Assembly (NCBI GenBank): GCA_035571835.1
Contig: DATNBU010000045.1
Location: 1 to 64,000, forward strand
DNA from: Candidatus Limnocylindrales bacterium
GTDB lineage: Bacteria > Desulfobacterota > Binatia > UBA1149 > CAITLU01
Length of the DNA: 64,000 bases
Direction of reading: 5' to 3'
The translations under genes were made by a program, and so were the position numbers. The notes under the pieces were generated by a model. That model saw only the letters and a program-made list of their open reading frames with translations. It was not told the DNA's origin and ran no database searches. This document shows, in pieces, positions 49,589 to 58,460 of this stretch (position 1 is the stretch's first letter; every line of letters starts with the position of its first letter).

Positions 49589-51420
49589 CGCAGTTCTCCA
49601 TTGTTGCTTTGCTGGTGGACGGGAAGCGTTACGCGGAACTCCGCGCCGCCTTCGGGCCGGTTGCGGGCAGTGACCTCGCCGCCGTGTGCGCGCACGATGC
49701 GGCGTACGATGGCGAGGCCGAGCCCGATGCCGCCGTCCCGTTTGCTGGTGAACGGCTCGAACAGCCTTTCGAGGACCTCGGACGGGATCCCGTGCCCATG
49801 ATCGACGACCACGAGCTCTGCTGCGGGTCCGCATTCGGCCAGGCCAACCTCGACCTTCGATCCCCTGGGGCTCGCCTGCATCGCGTTCATCAGCAGGTTG
49901 AGACAGACCTGGTGCATCTGGTCGGAATCGCAGGCCACGATGATCGGCTGCCGGGCATGTTCAATGTCGATTGCCACGCCGCGCGCCGTCGATTCCGACG
50001 CGAGAAGGTGGGCCGAGCGTTCGACGATCACGCTCAGGTCGACGGACGACTTGAGCGGCGGCACAGGCTTGACGAAGTCGAGGAGGTCGGCGACGACGCG
50101 CGCCAGGCGATCGGATTCTTCCTTGATGAAGACGGACCATTCGGCGGCTTCGTTGTCGCCGCAGTCCTTCATCCTGCGCTCGAGCAGCTGCGCCGCGTTG
50201 CGGATGATACCGAGCGGAGTGCGCACCTCGTGTGCGATACCGGCCGCCATCTCGCCGAGGAACGCCAGCTTGGAGGTCCGGATCATTTCGTCATTGGCCG
50301 AGGCGACCGCCGTGACCATTCTCTGAAACGCGCCCGCCAGCTCGCCGACCTCGTCGTGCGAGCTCGGCGACGGCACGGGTTCGAGATCACCGGTTCGCGC
50401 GATTCGCGCGGCCACCTGCGTCAGCTCCTTGATCGGGCGTGCGAGGCGATCCGCCAGCAGCGCTGCCGCGGCGAGCGCAAAGAGAATCAGGCCGAACCCG
50501 GTGGCGAACACGCGATCCCGGACCGCGACGACCGGTGCGAGCGCCAGATCCCGCGGGATGCTCGCCGTCAGATGCCAACCGGGCGTCGGCAGTATTTTTT
50601 CGCTGCCGATCGGGACTTCCGCAACGATGAATGCGCGGCCCTCAAGGTCGGTTCCCTCGTGAATGATGGGCGGAGCGTCGGCGGGAAAGCGCTCCGGATT
50701 GCTGCCGCGTCCCACTTGCCAGCGCTCCGGATGCCGGATCGCAATCGGATCGCTGCGTCCGGCCACGAGGCGATCGTTGCCGTCGAAAAGGCGCAACTCC
50801 ACCTGCGAGTGGCCGGGCTTGGGCACGACGATCCGGTCGAGGACATCGCGATTGAGCATCGCGACGAGCGTGCCGAGCACTTCGCCGTCGTGGTCAGGGT
50901 CGGGAATCGTCGAGGCGAGCCGTACGTACCACGCGTGATGACGATCGGACCATTCCATCGATGGTACGGCGGAGTCGCCGTACGCCCCGTCGGTCGCCGT
51001 TGCGGCGGACTCGGGCAGCCGCCTGCCGATATCGTCCGCATCGCTCGACGCGACGCAGACGCCGTCCTTCCCGAACACGAGCATGTCGAGATAAACGCCG
51101 TAGTCACGCTGGAGCGATGCGAGAAAACGGGCGATCGTCTTGTCCATGTCCTGCACGACGATCTCGCGCATGATCGAAAGCCGCGCCCACGTGCGAACGT
51201 TGCGGTAGTGGGCGACCAGCATCTCTTCCAGCCCGCCCTTGACGTTGACGGTATCGTCGGCCAGCTGCTCGCGAATCGACGGCAGCAGCACGCTGCGTGC
51301 TGTCGCGAACGCGACCAGGCCATAAAGCAGCGTCGACCCGGTCAGCAGAATCGCCGACGCGGCCAGCAGCTTCGCGCGGATCGACGTCCTCGGGCCCGTT
51401 CGTGCGACTTCAGCGGACAT
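49585..51420 (-). CDS. Membrane histidine kinase with periplasmic Cache-like sensor
   Basis: A 611-residue sensor kinase. TM1 near residues 18-40 (LLAASAILLTGSTLLYGLVA), a ~240-residue periplasmic region with dCache-type features (YGVYLDMLVFGKDGVCVASS, GTLVAMLNRDVLDRIV, PGWHLTASIP), TM2 (VFATGFGLILFALAAAALLA), HAMP, HisKA with FLGEMAAGIAHEVRTPLGII, then HATPase with CLNLLMNAMQASPRGS, DHGHGIP and GGIGLGLAIVRRIV. Start at ATG 51420 overlaps the preceding PstS-like gene by 11 bases. It should phosphorylate the NtrC-type regulator next door. Confidence 0.93.
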   Translation of the reverse strand: MSAEVARTGPRTSIRAKLLAASAILLTGSTLLYGLVAFATARSVLLPSIREQLADDTVNVKGGLEEMLVAHYRNVRTWARLSIMREIVVQDMDKTIARFLASLQRDYGVYLDMLVFGKDGVCVASSDADDIGRRLPESAATATDGAYGDSAVPSMEWSDRHHAWYVRLASTIPDPDHDGEVLGTLVAMLNRDVLDRIVVPKPGHSQVELRLFDGNDRLVAGRSDPIAIRHPERWQVGRGSNPERFPADAPPIIHEGTDLEGRAFIVAEVPIGSEKILPTPGWHLTASIPRDLALAPVVAVRDRVFATGFGLILFALAAAALLADRLARPIKELTQVAARIARTGDLEPVPSPSSHDEVGELAGAFQRMVTAVASANDEMIRTSKLAFLGEMAAGIAHEVRTPLGIIRNAAQLLERRMKDCGDNEAAEWSVFIKEESDRLARVVADLLDFVKPVPPLKSSVDLSVIVERSAHLLASESTARGVAIDIEHARQPIIVACDSDQMHQVCLNLLMNAMQASPRGSKVEVGLAECGPAAELVVVDHGHGIPSEVLERLFEPFTSKRDGGIGLGLAIVRRIVRAHGGEVTARNRPEGGAEFRVTLPVHQQSNNGELR

Positions 51421-51883
51421 CGACGACCTCCACGACGGCCACGGACGGATCGACGTCGTTCGCATCGATGTATCCGATCGCGTTCGGCGTCACCGCAACG
51501 TACGCCCGAACGGCCTTGCTCGATTGCAGGACGGCGGGTGGCGCGACGCCCTGAAAGTATTCGCGGTTCCAGTAAGTCGCGAGGTTTTCCTCACTGTCGC
51601 GCATCGCTTGCGCGGAGAAAGCGCGGCGCAGCGGATCGCTGCCGGAAAGGTTGAGCGGAAGGATCGCGCTTCCGTCGCGCCAGAAGCGGCTCTTCCCACG
51701 ATAGATCCGTTCGAGCTCGTCGCGGGCAATCGAGCGTACGGGGTTGAGCGGATGAACGATCACCCTCCACGCGACATCGCCTGCGGCTGCCTGACCGCAT
51801 CGCCCGCTTGCCGGCAGGAGGGCTGCCGTCAGGCAGATCATGCCGGCCAGCGCGGCTCTCACGTACCTTCCACCGCGTGACAT
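51410..51883 (-). CDS. Small PstS-like periplasmic substrate-binding protein
   Basis: A 157-residue exported protein (signal: AALAGMICLTAALLPASGRC). The mature part looks like a truncated PBP/PstS-type domain: VIVHPLNPVRSIARDELERI, YRGKSRFWRDGSAILPLNLS, LRRAFSAQAM, LATYWNREYFQGVAPPAVLQ, and AVTPNAIGYIDANDVDPSV. These short phosphate-binding-like proteins often occur next to sensor kinases. No ABC permease genes are nearby, so a sensory rather than transport role is inferred. Confidence 0.82.
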   Translation of the reverse strand: MSRGGRYVRAALAGMICLTAALLPASGRCGQAAAGDVAWRVIVHPLNPVRSIARDELERIYRGKSRFWRDGSAILPLNLSGSDPLRRAFSAQAMRDSEENLATYWNREYFQGVAPPAVLQSSKAVRAYVAVTPNAIGYIDANDVDPSVAVVEVVDVR

Positions 51884-51890
51884 GGCTGGC

Positions 51891-52904
51891 TCAGAACAGC
51901 ATCGAGAACGACGAGAGCACGCCGTCGCCGCCGAGGCTCGTGTCATCACCACCGAGGATGCCTTCGAGCTTGAAGACGATGGCGTCGTACGGCTTCCACG
52001 CTGCTCCAAAGACGACGGGTACCCGGTCGAATCCGCGCAGGTCCACGTACTCGACACGAACGAACGGATGAAGGTTGAGCCCGGCATGCCAGACGATCTG
52101 CGCATAACCGCCGCCGGTCGCGTGTCCGGAATCGGGCGCATTGATTGCGATCTCGGACGAGAGCTCGACGAGCCGGGCAGTCCAGAAGGCATCGACGCCG
52201 AAGGTCGTTTCGTCGCGATGATCGACGTGGTCATGGAAGTGGACGACCGATGCACCGACGCGCACACCGCTGCTGGTGCCGGCCTCGGCGCGAGCGCCGA
52301 CGGCGCGGCGTGCTTTCTGCGGATCGTGGCTGTCATCGATCTGCGGTGTCACCTGCCCGAACGCCGTAATGATGAGATCGAAGGCAGTGACCGGCGCGAA
52401 CAAGGTGGCTTCCATGCCGGTGACGCTGGTGTCGAAGAACTCCGCGGTCGCGATCGGACGCGACGACGTCCAGACGAGCGGCTCGGCGTGAATGACGTTC
52501 CAGATGCCGAATGGCGTGAGCATCTGGCCGATCCGCAGCCGCACGTGCTCACCCGCCAGCCACTGCGAATAGAGCCGCTCGAGGTTGAACAGGTGATCGC
52601 CGCTGCCGAATCCGCCGGATTCGATGTGCACCGGATCTTCGAGCTCGGCTTCCGTGAAAAGCAGCCAATGGTCAGTGAGCCGAAGCGTAAGAAAAGCGCT
52701 GAGGTCATCGACGACGAGCTCGTCGCGGGAATCGTCGAGAAACGCGGCATCGACGGCAACGTAGCCACCGATGGTCAGCCTGTCATGAAAAAGTGGCAGT
52801 CCGCGGCCGGGTTCATAGTCGGCGTGTGCGTGCCAGGCGAAGCACAGCAGCAGCGACGCGACGAATGCGACTACGCGCACAAATCGGTGCCGGCGGACGT
52901 TCAT
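51891..52904 (-). CDS. Outer-membrane porin-like beta-barrel protein
   Basis: A 337-residue protein with a signal peptide (FVRVVAFVASLLLCFAWHAHA). The mature chain alternates strands and turns: RLTIGGYVAVDAAFLDD, LTLRLTDHWLLFTEAEL, VRLRIGQMLTPFGIWN, and ends in a C-terminal Phe (SFSMLF), typical of outer-membrane barrels recognised by BamA. The phrase RIGQMLTPFGIWN is common in porins of the phosphate-selective/OprO-like type. First gene of the operon with the PstS-like protein (7 bases on), kinase and regulator. Confidence 0.8.
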   Translation of the reverse strand: MNVRRHRFVRVVAFVASLLLCFAWHAHADYEPGRGLPLFHDRLTIGGYVAVDAAFLDDSRDELVVDDLSAFLTLRLTDHWLLFTEAELEDPVHIESGGFGSGDHLFNLERLYSQWLAGEHVRLRIGQMLTPFGIWNVIHAEPLVWTSSRPIATAEFFDTSVTGMEATLFAPVTAFDLIITAFGQVTPQIDDSHDPQKARRAVGARAEAGTSSGVRVGASVVHFHDHVDHRDETTFGVDAFWTARLVELSSEIAINAPDSGHATGGGYAQIVWHAGLNLHPFVRVEYVDLRGFDRVPVVFGAAWKPYDAIVFKLEGILGGDDTSLGGDGVLSSFSMLF

Positions 52905-52935
52905 GGTCTGCTCCGGTTCAACGCGGGACACACTC

Positions 52936-53002
52936 TCGCAAACGCCTGCAATCGCAAAAAGCGCGGCAGGCCTGGGCTGCGCGGATCACGCAAGAAATTG
53001 CG
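52936..53002 (+). promoter_or_regulatory. Candidate enhancer-type half-sites upstream of the 53029 sigma-54 promoter
   Basis: Two direct TCGCAAA copies (52936-52942 and about 52952-52958) and an inverted pair CGCAA-N4-TTGCG (52989-53002) lie in the divergent region between the porin operon and the secreted gene. They could bind the NtrC-type regulator; this is pattern-based only. Confidence 0.3.
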
Positions 53003-53028
53003 CACTCACTTCGCAGGTCGCATCCGTT

Positions 53029-53045
53029 CTGGAACGGGCTTTGCT
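53029..53045 (+). promoter_or_regulatory. Strong sigma-54 promoter for the secreted gene 53099-54340
   Basis: CTGGAACGGGCTTTGCT matches the 17-base YTGGCACGRNNNTTGCW consensus at all but one fixed position, with correct GG-to-GC spacing. Predicted transcription start is near 53056, about 43 bases before the ATG. Confidence 0.75.
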
Positions 53046-53098
53046 GAATACCGGACGGAGCCCGCAGCCATCGGAGTACGGCTGCCAAGGAGACACGC

Positions 53099-54340
53099 AT
53101 GATTCCGCATAAATCCTCATTTTCCGGGTTCGCAGCCGCCGTGGCGGTTGTCACCGCTGCGATCGGATTTCCCACTGCTGGCAACGCCGACTCGCCCACG
53201 TTCGGTACGCTCAGCAACTTCGACTGCTTCAACGATACCGGCGAGGAGACCCACGGCTTCGAGATCGAGCTCGACGGACTCTCGAGCGCCGATGTCGTGT
53301 ACACGTTCGGAGAGCAGCGCTACGGGAATCCCGTAGTCGTCGACTTCGCCGGCGGCGTCTATGTCCGCTACGAGAGCGCGTACGACCCCGGCACGCAGAC
53401 GTTCGCGGCGGCGACACCGCTCGCGCCGGCCGTGATCAGCCCGACCGACGGGCACGCATGCTGGACGGGCGGAGCCGGCGATTACCTGTCGAGCGGCTGC
53501 GAGCATTTCGGCGTTTCGCTGAACGGAAATCCGACGACCACGACGTACCGCTGGCTGGTTGCCGATCCCCAGCAGCCCGGCACGCTCAAACGTGCGGGCA
53601 CCGACGTGCACATTCCGGCGCCGATCTGGAACCTGAAGCCGCCGCCTCCGCAGTCGCCCGACCAGATTCATCCGGTCGTCGCGGCGGTGATCGAGCCGCC
53701 CGAGCCGCACGAGTTCCCGTTCGGCGATGCGATCTGGATGAAAGTCTACAAGACCGAATCGCCGGAGCCGGCCGAGCTGAACCATCTGGTGACCGACGAT
53801 GAGCGCGTGCCCGACGAGGCGGCCGAAGTCGAGATGGAATGGCAGCTTCTTCAGTCCGAGGTGGGCGTGCCGCACGAAGCCGAGCAGGAAGCGCAGATCG
53901 CCGAAGGCAACGAGTCGGTGACCCGCCGCTACGAATTCTACGAGTACACCGGCAAGTATAACGATGAGGACCACGAGGCCCTTCCGGAGAGCGATTCGAA
54001 TCCGGCCGAAGGCGAGGTCGGAAACTACATCGGCTCGCAGATGGCAGCGGTCAACCTCATCGCACCGGTAACGACCAGTACAACGACGAGTACGACGACC
54101 ACGTCGATGTCGTCGTCGACGACGACGCTCGATGCGGCCGTGTGCGGAGACGCGAACGACGACGGCGGGATCACGTCGACCGATGCGCTTGCCGCGCTGC
54201 GTGCGGCGGTCGAGCTGTCGTCGCCGTGCACGCTCGCGCGCTGCGACACCGACCACAGCGGCTCGCTGCAGTCGTCGGACGCACTGCGTATCCTCAGGTT
54301 CGCGGTCGGCCAGCCGGTCGTGCTCGACTGCACGGCCTGA
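53099..54340 (+). CDS. Secreted NFD-family protein with C-terminal dockerin-like module
   Basis: A 413-residue exported protein. Signal peptide: AAAVAVVTAAIGFPTAGNA. The N-terminal domain FGTLSNFDCFNDTGEETHGF, ELDGLSSADVVYTFGEQRYG, VDFAGGVYVRYES, SGCEHFGVSLNGNP parallels the gene at 25796-27313. A Glu-rich middle follows, then a Thr/Ser linker (TTSTTTSTTTTSMSSSTTT) and two dockerin-like half-motifs (CGDANDDGGITSTDALAALR; CDTDHSGSLQSSDALRILRF). It has an almost perfect sigma-54 promoter and is divergent from the porin/kinase/regulator operon. The 194-base shared region probably carries both promoters. Confidence 0.83.
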   Translation: MIPHKSSFSGFAAAVAVVTAAIGFPTAGNADSPTFGTLSNFDCFNDTGEETHGFEIELDGLSSADVVYTFGEQRYGNPVVVDFAGGVYVRYESAYDPGTQTFAAATPLAPAVISPTDGHACWTGGAGDYLSSGCEHFGVSLNGNPTTTTYRWLVADPQQPGTLKRAGTDVHIPAPIWNLKPPPPQSPDQIHPVVAAVIEPPEPHEFPFGDAIWMKVYKTESPEPAELNHLVTDDERVPDEAAEVEMEWQLLQSEVGVPHEAEQEAQIAEGNESVTRRYEFYEYTGKYNDEDHEALPESDSNPAEGEVGNYIGSQMAAVNLIAPVTTSTTTSTTTTSMSSSTTTLDAAVCGDANDDGGITSTDALAALRAAVELSSPCTLARCDTDHSGSLQSSDALRILRFAVGQPVVLDCTA

Positions 54341-54378
54341 CGGGCCCGGCGGTCGGGGCAGCAACGGTCCGGGCAGAA

Positions 54379-54412
54379 CGCCGGTCCGGCCACGGCGCGT
54401 GGCGGACCGGCG
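54379..54412 (+). terminator. Long hairpin after the secreted NFD-family gene
   Basis: CGCCGGTCCGGCCACG (54379-54394) pairs with CGTGGCGGACCGGCG (to 54412) with one bulged G. No T-run follows, so it is a possible terminator or RNA-end structure. The remainder of 54341-54611 holds no gene. Confidence 0.5.
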
Positions 54413-54611
54413 CCCGTGGACGGACCCGCGCCCATGGTCGTGGATCTTCCCAAAGCCGGGCAGCAACCGGCGACCGGCCCATCTTCAAGACCAATTCAAG
54501 AACTCCTCAAGTACTTCCGGGCTCGACCGGGCGACACTGCGATCATGACGTTGCGAGCGTCGCCGGCGTCGGGCCGGCGAGGCTCCAGGCCCAGCCGTGG
54601 AGGTACAGTCC

Positions 54612-55670
54612 GTGTCCAGAACACGTAATTCATTGATCCGTCTCGTCGGGATCGCTTTCGCACTGCTCGCGGCGGCATCGCCGTCGCGCGCAGACTTCGG
54701 AAACTGCGGCCAGCCAGCGAGTTTTGGACCCAAGCCGCTCGCGTCGGATGCGCTGAGCGTGCTGCGGGCGGCCGTCGGCACGATCGGCTGCACGACGTGC
54801 GTCTGCGACGCGACGGGCGACGGCAAAATCACGAGCTCGGACGCGCTGCGGGTGCTTCGCTTCGCCGTCGGGCTCGGCGACGGGCTGGAGTGCCCGGTTT
54901 GCCGGGCCGAGAAAGTCATCGGAGCCGCCGGCGGCACGATCGAATCGCTCGACGGCTCGGTCACGATCGCGGTTCCGGCCGGCGCGCTCGATTCGGATAC
55001 GACCGTTTCGATCGAAGGCGGTGCGCTCTCGGATCTTCCCGCCTCGTTGCGAACCAATGCGACCGCCTGGCGACTCGAACCTGCCGGACTCACATTCAAC
55101 GTGCCGGCGACGGTCACGATACCGCGCGACGACGCGTCGGTATCCGGACTGGGCGCAAAGATCGCAATGCTCGTTTCGATCGATGACGATGGCGTCGAGG
55201 TGCTCGACAACCAGACACAGACGGTGGATTCGACTTCCGGAACGACACGGGTCGCGGCCCGCGCCGACCTCGGACACTTCTCGACACTCGCCATCGTGCC
55301 TCTCGGCGTAACTGCCCGCGTAGTCGGCGTGCCGACGAGCGTCATCACCGTGGACGAGGGACTGGTGCTTACGGCGCTGGTTTCGGAGAATGCCGGCGAA
55401 GACGTTGTCGACGTCGTGGCGGCCTCGTATATCGACGACGACTTCGGATCGTTCCAACCGGATGGAATAGAAACCGCGGACGTTCCGCTCGAGGAGGTGA
55501 CCGAAGGCAACTTCGGCCACGGTCTCGATTACATCTGTTCGTCGCAGGTGAGCGCGTTCTTCACACCGCGGATCAGGACGGTGTACGACGTGGCGGCAGC
55601 GTTCGAGGGCGCGCCGTCGGGCGTCGAGCATACGACACTGATGAAGACGAACGTCGTCTGCGCGCCATAG
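54612..55670 (+). CDS. Secreted protein with N-terminal dockerin-like module and ZU5-like domain
   Basis: A 352-residue exported protein. GTG 54612 follows GGAGG at eight bases; the signal peptide is LVGIAFALLAAASPSRA. Residues ~35-100 carry two dockerin-like half-motifs (LASDALSVLRAAVG..CTTCVCDATGDGKITSSDAL). Next comes a ZU5-like beta region: GAAGGTIESLDGSVTIAVPA then GALDSDTTVSI, AWRLEPAGLTFNVPATVTIP. The C-terminal part (FSTLAIVPLGVTARVVGVPT...) lacks a recognised fold. In this protein the dockerin-like module is N-terminal, as in the CAP protein. Function unknown. Confidence 0.8.
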   Translation: MSRTRNSLIRLVGIAFALLAAASPSRADFGNCGQPASFGPKPLASDALSVLRAAVGTIGCTTCVCDATGDGKITSSDALRVLRFAVGLGDGLECPVCRAEKVIGAAGGTIESLDGSVTIAVPAGALDSDTTVSIEGGALSDLPASLRTNATAWRLEPAGLTFNVPATVTIPRDDASVSGLGAKIAMLVSIDDDGVEVLDNQTQTVDSTSGTTRVAARADLGHFSTLAIVPLGVTARVVGVPTSVITVDEGLVLTALVSENAGEDVVDVVAASYIDDDFGSFQPDGIETADVPLEEVTEGNFGHGLDYICSSQVSAFFTPRIRTVYDVAAAFEGAPSGVEHTTLMKTNVVCAP

Positions 55671-55687
55671 CGCAGCGTTCTGACCGA

Positions 55688-56899
55688 CTAGCCGGCAGCC
55701 GTGCGCGACAGCGCGCGCTCCATGCGAAGGCTCGCGTCGTCCAGCTCGGCTTCGTGAATGACGAGCGGCGGCGCGAGCCGCACGACCCGATCGTCGTGCA
55801 GCGTCCACCCGAGCAGCAGTCCCTCGCTGCGACAGGCCTGCGTGAACGCCGCGGCGCGCGAGGCGGCATCGAATTCGATTCCGATCAGAAGCCCGGCGTG
55901 GCGGATCTCGCGCACGGCCGGGCTTCGCAGCCGTTGGCGCAGCCGGTCCGTGAACCATTCGCCGAGCCGGGCCGCGCGATCGGCGAGCTTCTCCTCCAGC
56001 ATGACTTCGAGCGACGCGAGCCCTGCCGCGCACGAGAGCGGATGGCCGCCGAACGTCGTCACGTGCGCGAGCGGCGGATCGTGCGACAGCGTGCGCATCA
56101 CGCTGCGCGATGCGATGAACGCGCCGAGCGGCAGGCCGCCGCCGAGCGCTTTGGCCAGCACCAGCACGTCGGGCACGACGCCTTCGCGCTCGAATGCGAA
56201 GAGGCTTCCGGTCCGGCCGAAGCCCGTCAGCACCTCGTCGAAGATCAGAAGCACGCCGTGCTCGCTGCAGCGCGCGCGCAGCGCCGCAAGCCATCCCGGT
56301 TTCGGAAGGATCACGCCGGCTTCGGCCTGCACAGGCTCCACGATGACGGCCGCATGGCGTTCGTCGATCACCGCGAGGCCGTCGAAGTCGTTGAAATCGA
56401 TCTGCGCGACGTCGCCGACCAGAGGCTCGAACGGCGTGCGGTAGACCGGATTGCCGCCGACCGAGACCGATCCCATCGTATCGCCGTGGAAGCCGCCGCT
56501 GCACGAGACGAGCCAGGTCCTTCCGGTCGCCTTGCGCGCGAGCTTGAGCGCGCCTTCGACGGCTTCGGTGCCGGAGTTCGTGAAATACACGTTGTCGAGC
56601 GTTGCCGGCAGGACGCTCGCAAGCTTCCGCGCAAGCGCGGCCTGCGCCTCCTGGACGAGCTCGCCGTAGACCATCACGTGAAGATGCTTTTCGGCCTGCA
56701 CGCGGATGGCTTCGAGCACGCGCGCATTTCCGTGGCCGAGCGCGCAGACGCCGATGCCGGCAAGCAGGTCGAGGTATTCGCGGCCGCCGGCAGCGTGAAT
56801 CGTGCAGCCGCTCGCGCGCTCGACGACGAGGCCGAGCGGTGAGTCGGAAGTCTGCGCGACGTTGCGAAGGAACGCGGCGAGCTGCTCGCCCGGAGTCAT
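55688..56899 (-). CDS. Class III PLP-dependent aminotransferase
   Basis: A 403-residue aminotransferase. Seen: YLDLLAGIGVCALGHGNARV, VYFTNSGTEAVEGALKLARK, GGFHGDTMGSVSV, IVEPVQAEAGVILP, LLIFDEVLTGFGRTGSLFAF and VLAKALGGGLPLGAF with the PLP Lys. It resembles the acetylornithine/ornithine aminotransferase branch. ATG 56899 fits the family start. It follows luxC by 58 bases on the same strand, making luxE-luxC-aminotransferase an operon. Acceptor specificity is unknown; an aldehyde made by LuxC/LuxE is a plausible substrate. Confidence 0.9.
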   Translation of the reverse strand: MTPGEQLAAFLRNVAQTSDSPLGLVVERASGCTIHAAGGREYLDLLAGIGVCALGHGNARVLEAIRVQAEKHLHVMVYGELVQEAQAALARKLASVLPATLDNVYFTNSGTEAVEGALKLARKATGRTWLVSCSGGFHGDTMGSVSVGGNPVYRTPFEPLVGDVAQIDFNDFDGLAVIDERHAAVIVEPVQAEAGVILPKPGWLAALRARCSEHGVLLIFDEVLTGFGRTGSLFAFEREGVVPDVLVLAKALGGGLPLGAFIASRSVMRTLSHDPPLAHVTTFGGHPLSCAAGLASLEVMLEEKLADRAARLGEWFTDRLRQRLRSPAVREIRHAGLLIGIEFDAASRAAAFTQACRSEGLLLGWTLHDDRVVRLAPPLVIHEAELDDASLRMERALSRTAAG

Positions 56900-56957
56900 G
56901 GTGAGGTTGGTACGGCAGATGCCGCGGACATGCGAAAGACTGTCGCGGGCGGCCGGC

Positions 56958-58295
56958 TCAAACGGTCTCTTCGACGGTGCGCCATTCGAGAAGATCCGCG
57001 AGCCGGTGATGTCCGTCCTGCGCCCATTCGATCGGCGGGCGCTGCATCTGGCCGGGTGGGCAGATCCACGTCGCGCCGAGCTGCTCGAACGTTCCGGCAA
57101 GGTCTTCGTACGCGTGATGCGCGGGATCGAGCCCGAGCCCGACGCCGGCCAGCGGAAGCTGTGCGGTTCTCAGCCGCTCGACGAGCTCGGTGCGATTGGC
57201 GACCGATGCGACCACGACGGTGCGCAGCCCCGGTCCCGGCGCTGCCGGAGCAAGCGGCCGGTAGTGCACCACCCACGCATCGCCGCGCCCGCGCAGCAGG
57301 ATGCCGCCGCCTTCGCGAAGCGACACCATCTCGCACGCATCGAGAAACGCGCGCCGCCTCGTCTCGACCGCAAGCTCGCGCGGAAGCCGCGGACACAGCG
57401 CCTCGTAGCGGCTGAGCTGAATCCCGAGCAGGCGCGCAAGACGCGACGCGCGCTTCTCCGCACCTTCGACGAACACGACGTGCGGCGTCAGGCAGCCGAG
57501 GCCTTCGTACTGCACGATGTCGGCCGCAAAGCCTTCCTGCCACTGGTCGGTGTCGGCCTCGCGCGGCACGACGCCGACGCTGATGCGCGAGCCGCGCGTG
57601 ACGATCGGTCGGCGCGGATGCCGCGACACGATCGACTTCATCGTCGAGTCCGAGCCCGACAGCTCGACGCGATGGGCAAGCTCGAAAATCAGCTTCTCCA
57701 TTCCCATGTCGCCGGCACGCCACGACGCGGGGACGACCATGGCGGCAAGGTCGCGCGAATACTCGGCGAGCGTCGCGACGAACGCGGCCGTCAGCCACGG
57801 CTGCCGCTCACTGTCGCGCACCACGCAGATCGAGCGCGCCAGCAGCGACGCGACGATCGGAGGAATCGAAAGCCCCGGCACGTTGCCGGCCAGCGAATGA
57901 AATACGACGCGTGGGCCGAGCAGGCGCCCGCGACGGCCGCCGATCATCTCGGTTGCGGATTCGAGCGCTTGCGGCTGCTCGACTTCGCGCTCGACAAGGC
58001 GGCGAAGCGAGTCCTCGGTGACGACGCCGAAGATCGAGTCGAGGCCGCGCTCGAGAAGCACGCGCGACAGCCGGAGGTCGCGCGTCAGCAGCCCGACGAG
58101 GCGGATGCGCGGAGTGTAGTGGGGCTGGGTCCACGCGGTGGCCGCAGCTGCGAGAATTTCGATGATCTCGGCGGTGGTCATGGCGTCGAGAACACGCGCG
58201 CGCGCGCGCCCGCCTTCGCGGATCGCCTGTTCGAGCGCCGCGGCGTTGGTCGCGCACGGCGCGGAAGCGCCGCCTCCGCCCTGCGCAGCACGCAT
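56958..58295 (-). CDS. luxC: LuxC-type acyl-CoA/acyl-protein reductase
   Basis: About 445 residues. The NAD(P)-binding, aldehyde-dehydrogenase-like fold of LuxC is indicated by VFHSLAGNVPGLSIPPIVAS followed by LLARS, LAAMVVPASWRAGDMGMEKL, TVSGSDSTMKSI-like segments and the catalytic-Cys region VQYEGLGCLTPHVVFVEGA. LuxC reduces an acyl thioester (from LuxE or acyl-CoA) to an aldehyde. Start at ATG 58295 is a judgement; upstream in-frame starts would overlap luxE. No luxA/luxB luciferase genes are in the window, so bioluminescence is not implied. Confidence 0.85.
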   Translation of the reverse strand: MRAAQGGGGASAPCATNAAALEQAIREGGRARARVLDAMTTAEIIEILAAAATAWTQPHYTPRIRLVGLLTRDLRLSRVLLERGLDSIFGVVTEDSLRRLVEREVEQPQALESATEMIGGRRGRLLGPRVVFHSLAGNVPGLSIPPIVASLLARSICVVRDSERQPWLTAAFVATLAEYSRDLAAMVVPASWRAGDMGMEKLIFELAHRVELSGSDSTMKSIVSRHPRRPIVTRGSRISVGVVPREADTDQWQEGFAADIVQYEGLGCLTPHVVFVEGAEKRASRLARLLGIQLSRYEALCPRLPRELAVETRRRAFLDACEMVSLREGGGILLRGRGDAWVVHYRPLAPAAPGPGLRTVVVASVANRTELVERLRTAQLPLAGVGLGLDPAHHAYEDLAGTFEQLGATWICPPGQMQRPPIEWAQDGHHRLADLLEWRTVEETV

Positions 58296-58377
58296 CGCGC
58301 GATGACCTTCGCGCGTGCCCGGTTCCTGTTCGCCTGTCGAAGTCGTCTTCACAACCGTCCGCCCGATGCCTTCCGAT

Positions 58378-58460
58378 CTGTCCGCTTCGATTCCAACGTG
58401 TCCGTCCGCTTCGGTCCTTCTTATTCGTCCGCTTCGGTCCTGCTTTATCCGTCCGCTGCG
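58378..58460. repeat. Imperfect tandem repeats in the luxE-luxC spacer
   Basis: Three to four units of ~20-24 bases built on GTCCGCTTCGGTCCT lie between luxE and luxC and run into the end of luxE. A loosely similar TCCG/GGTC-rich stretch encodes the PtsN tail at about 14560-14610. Confidence 0.6.
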
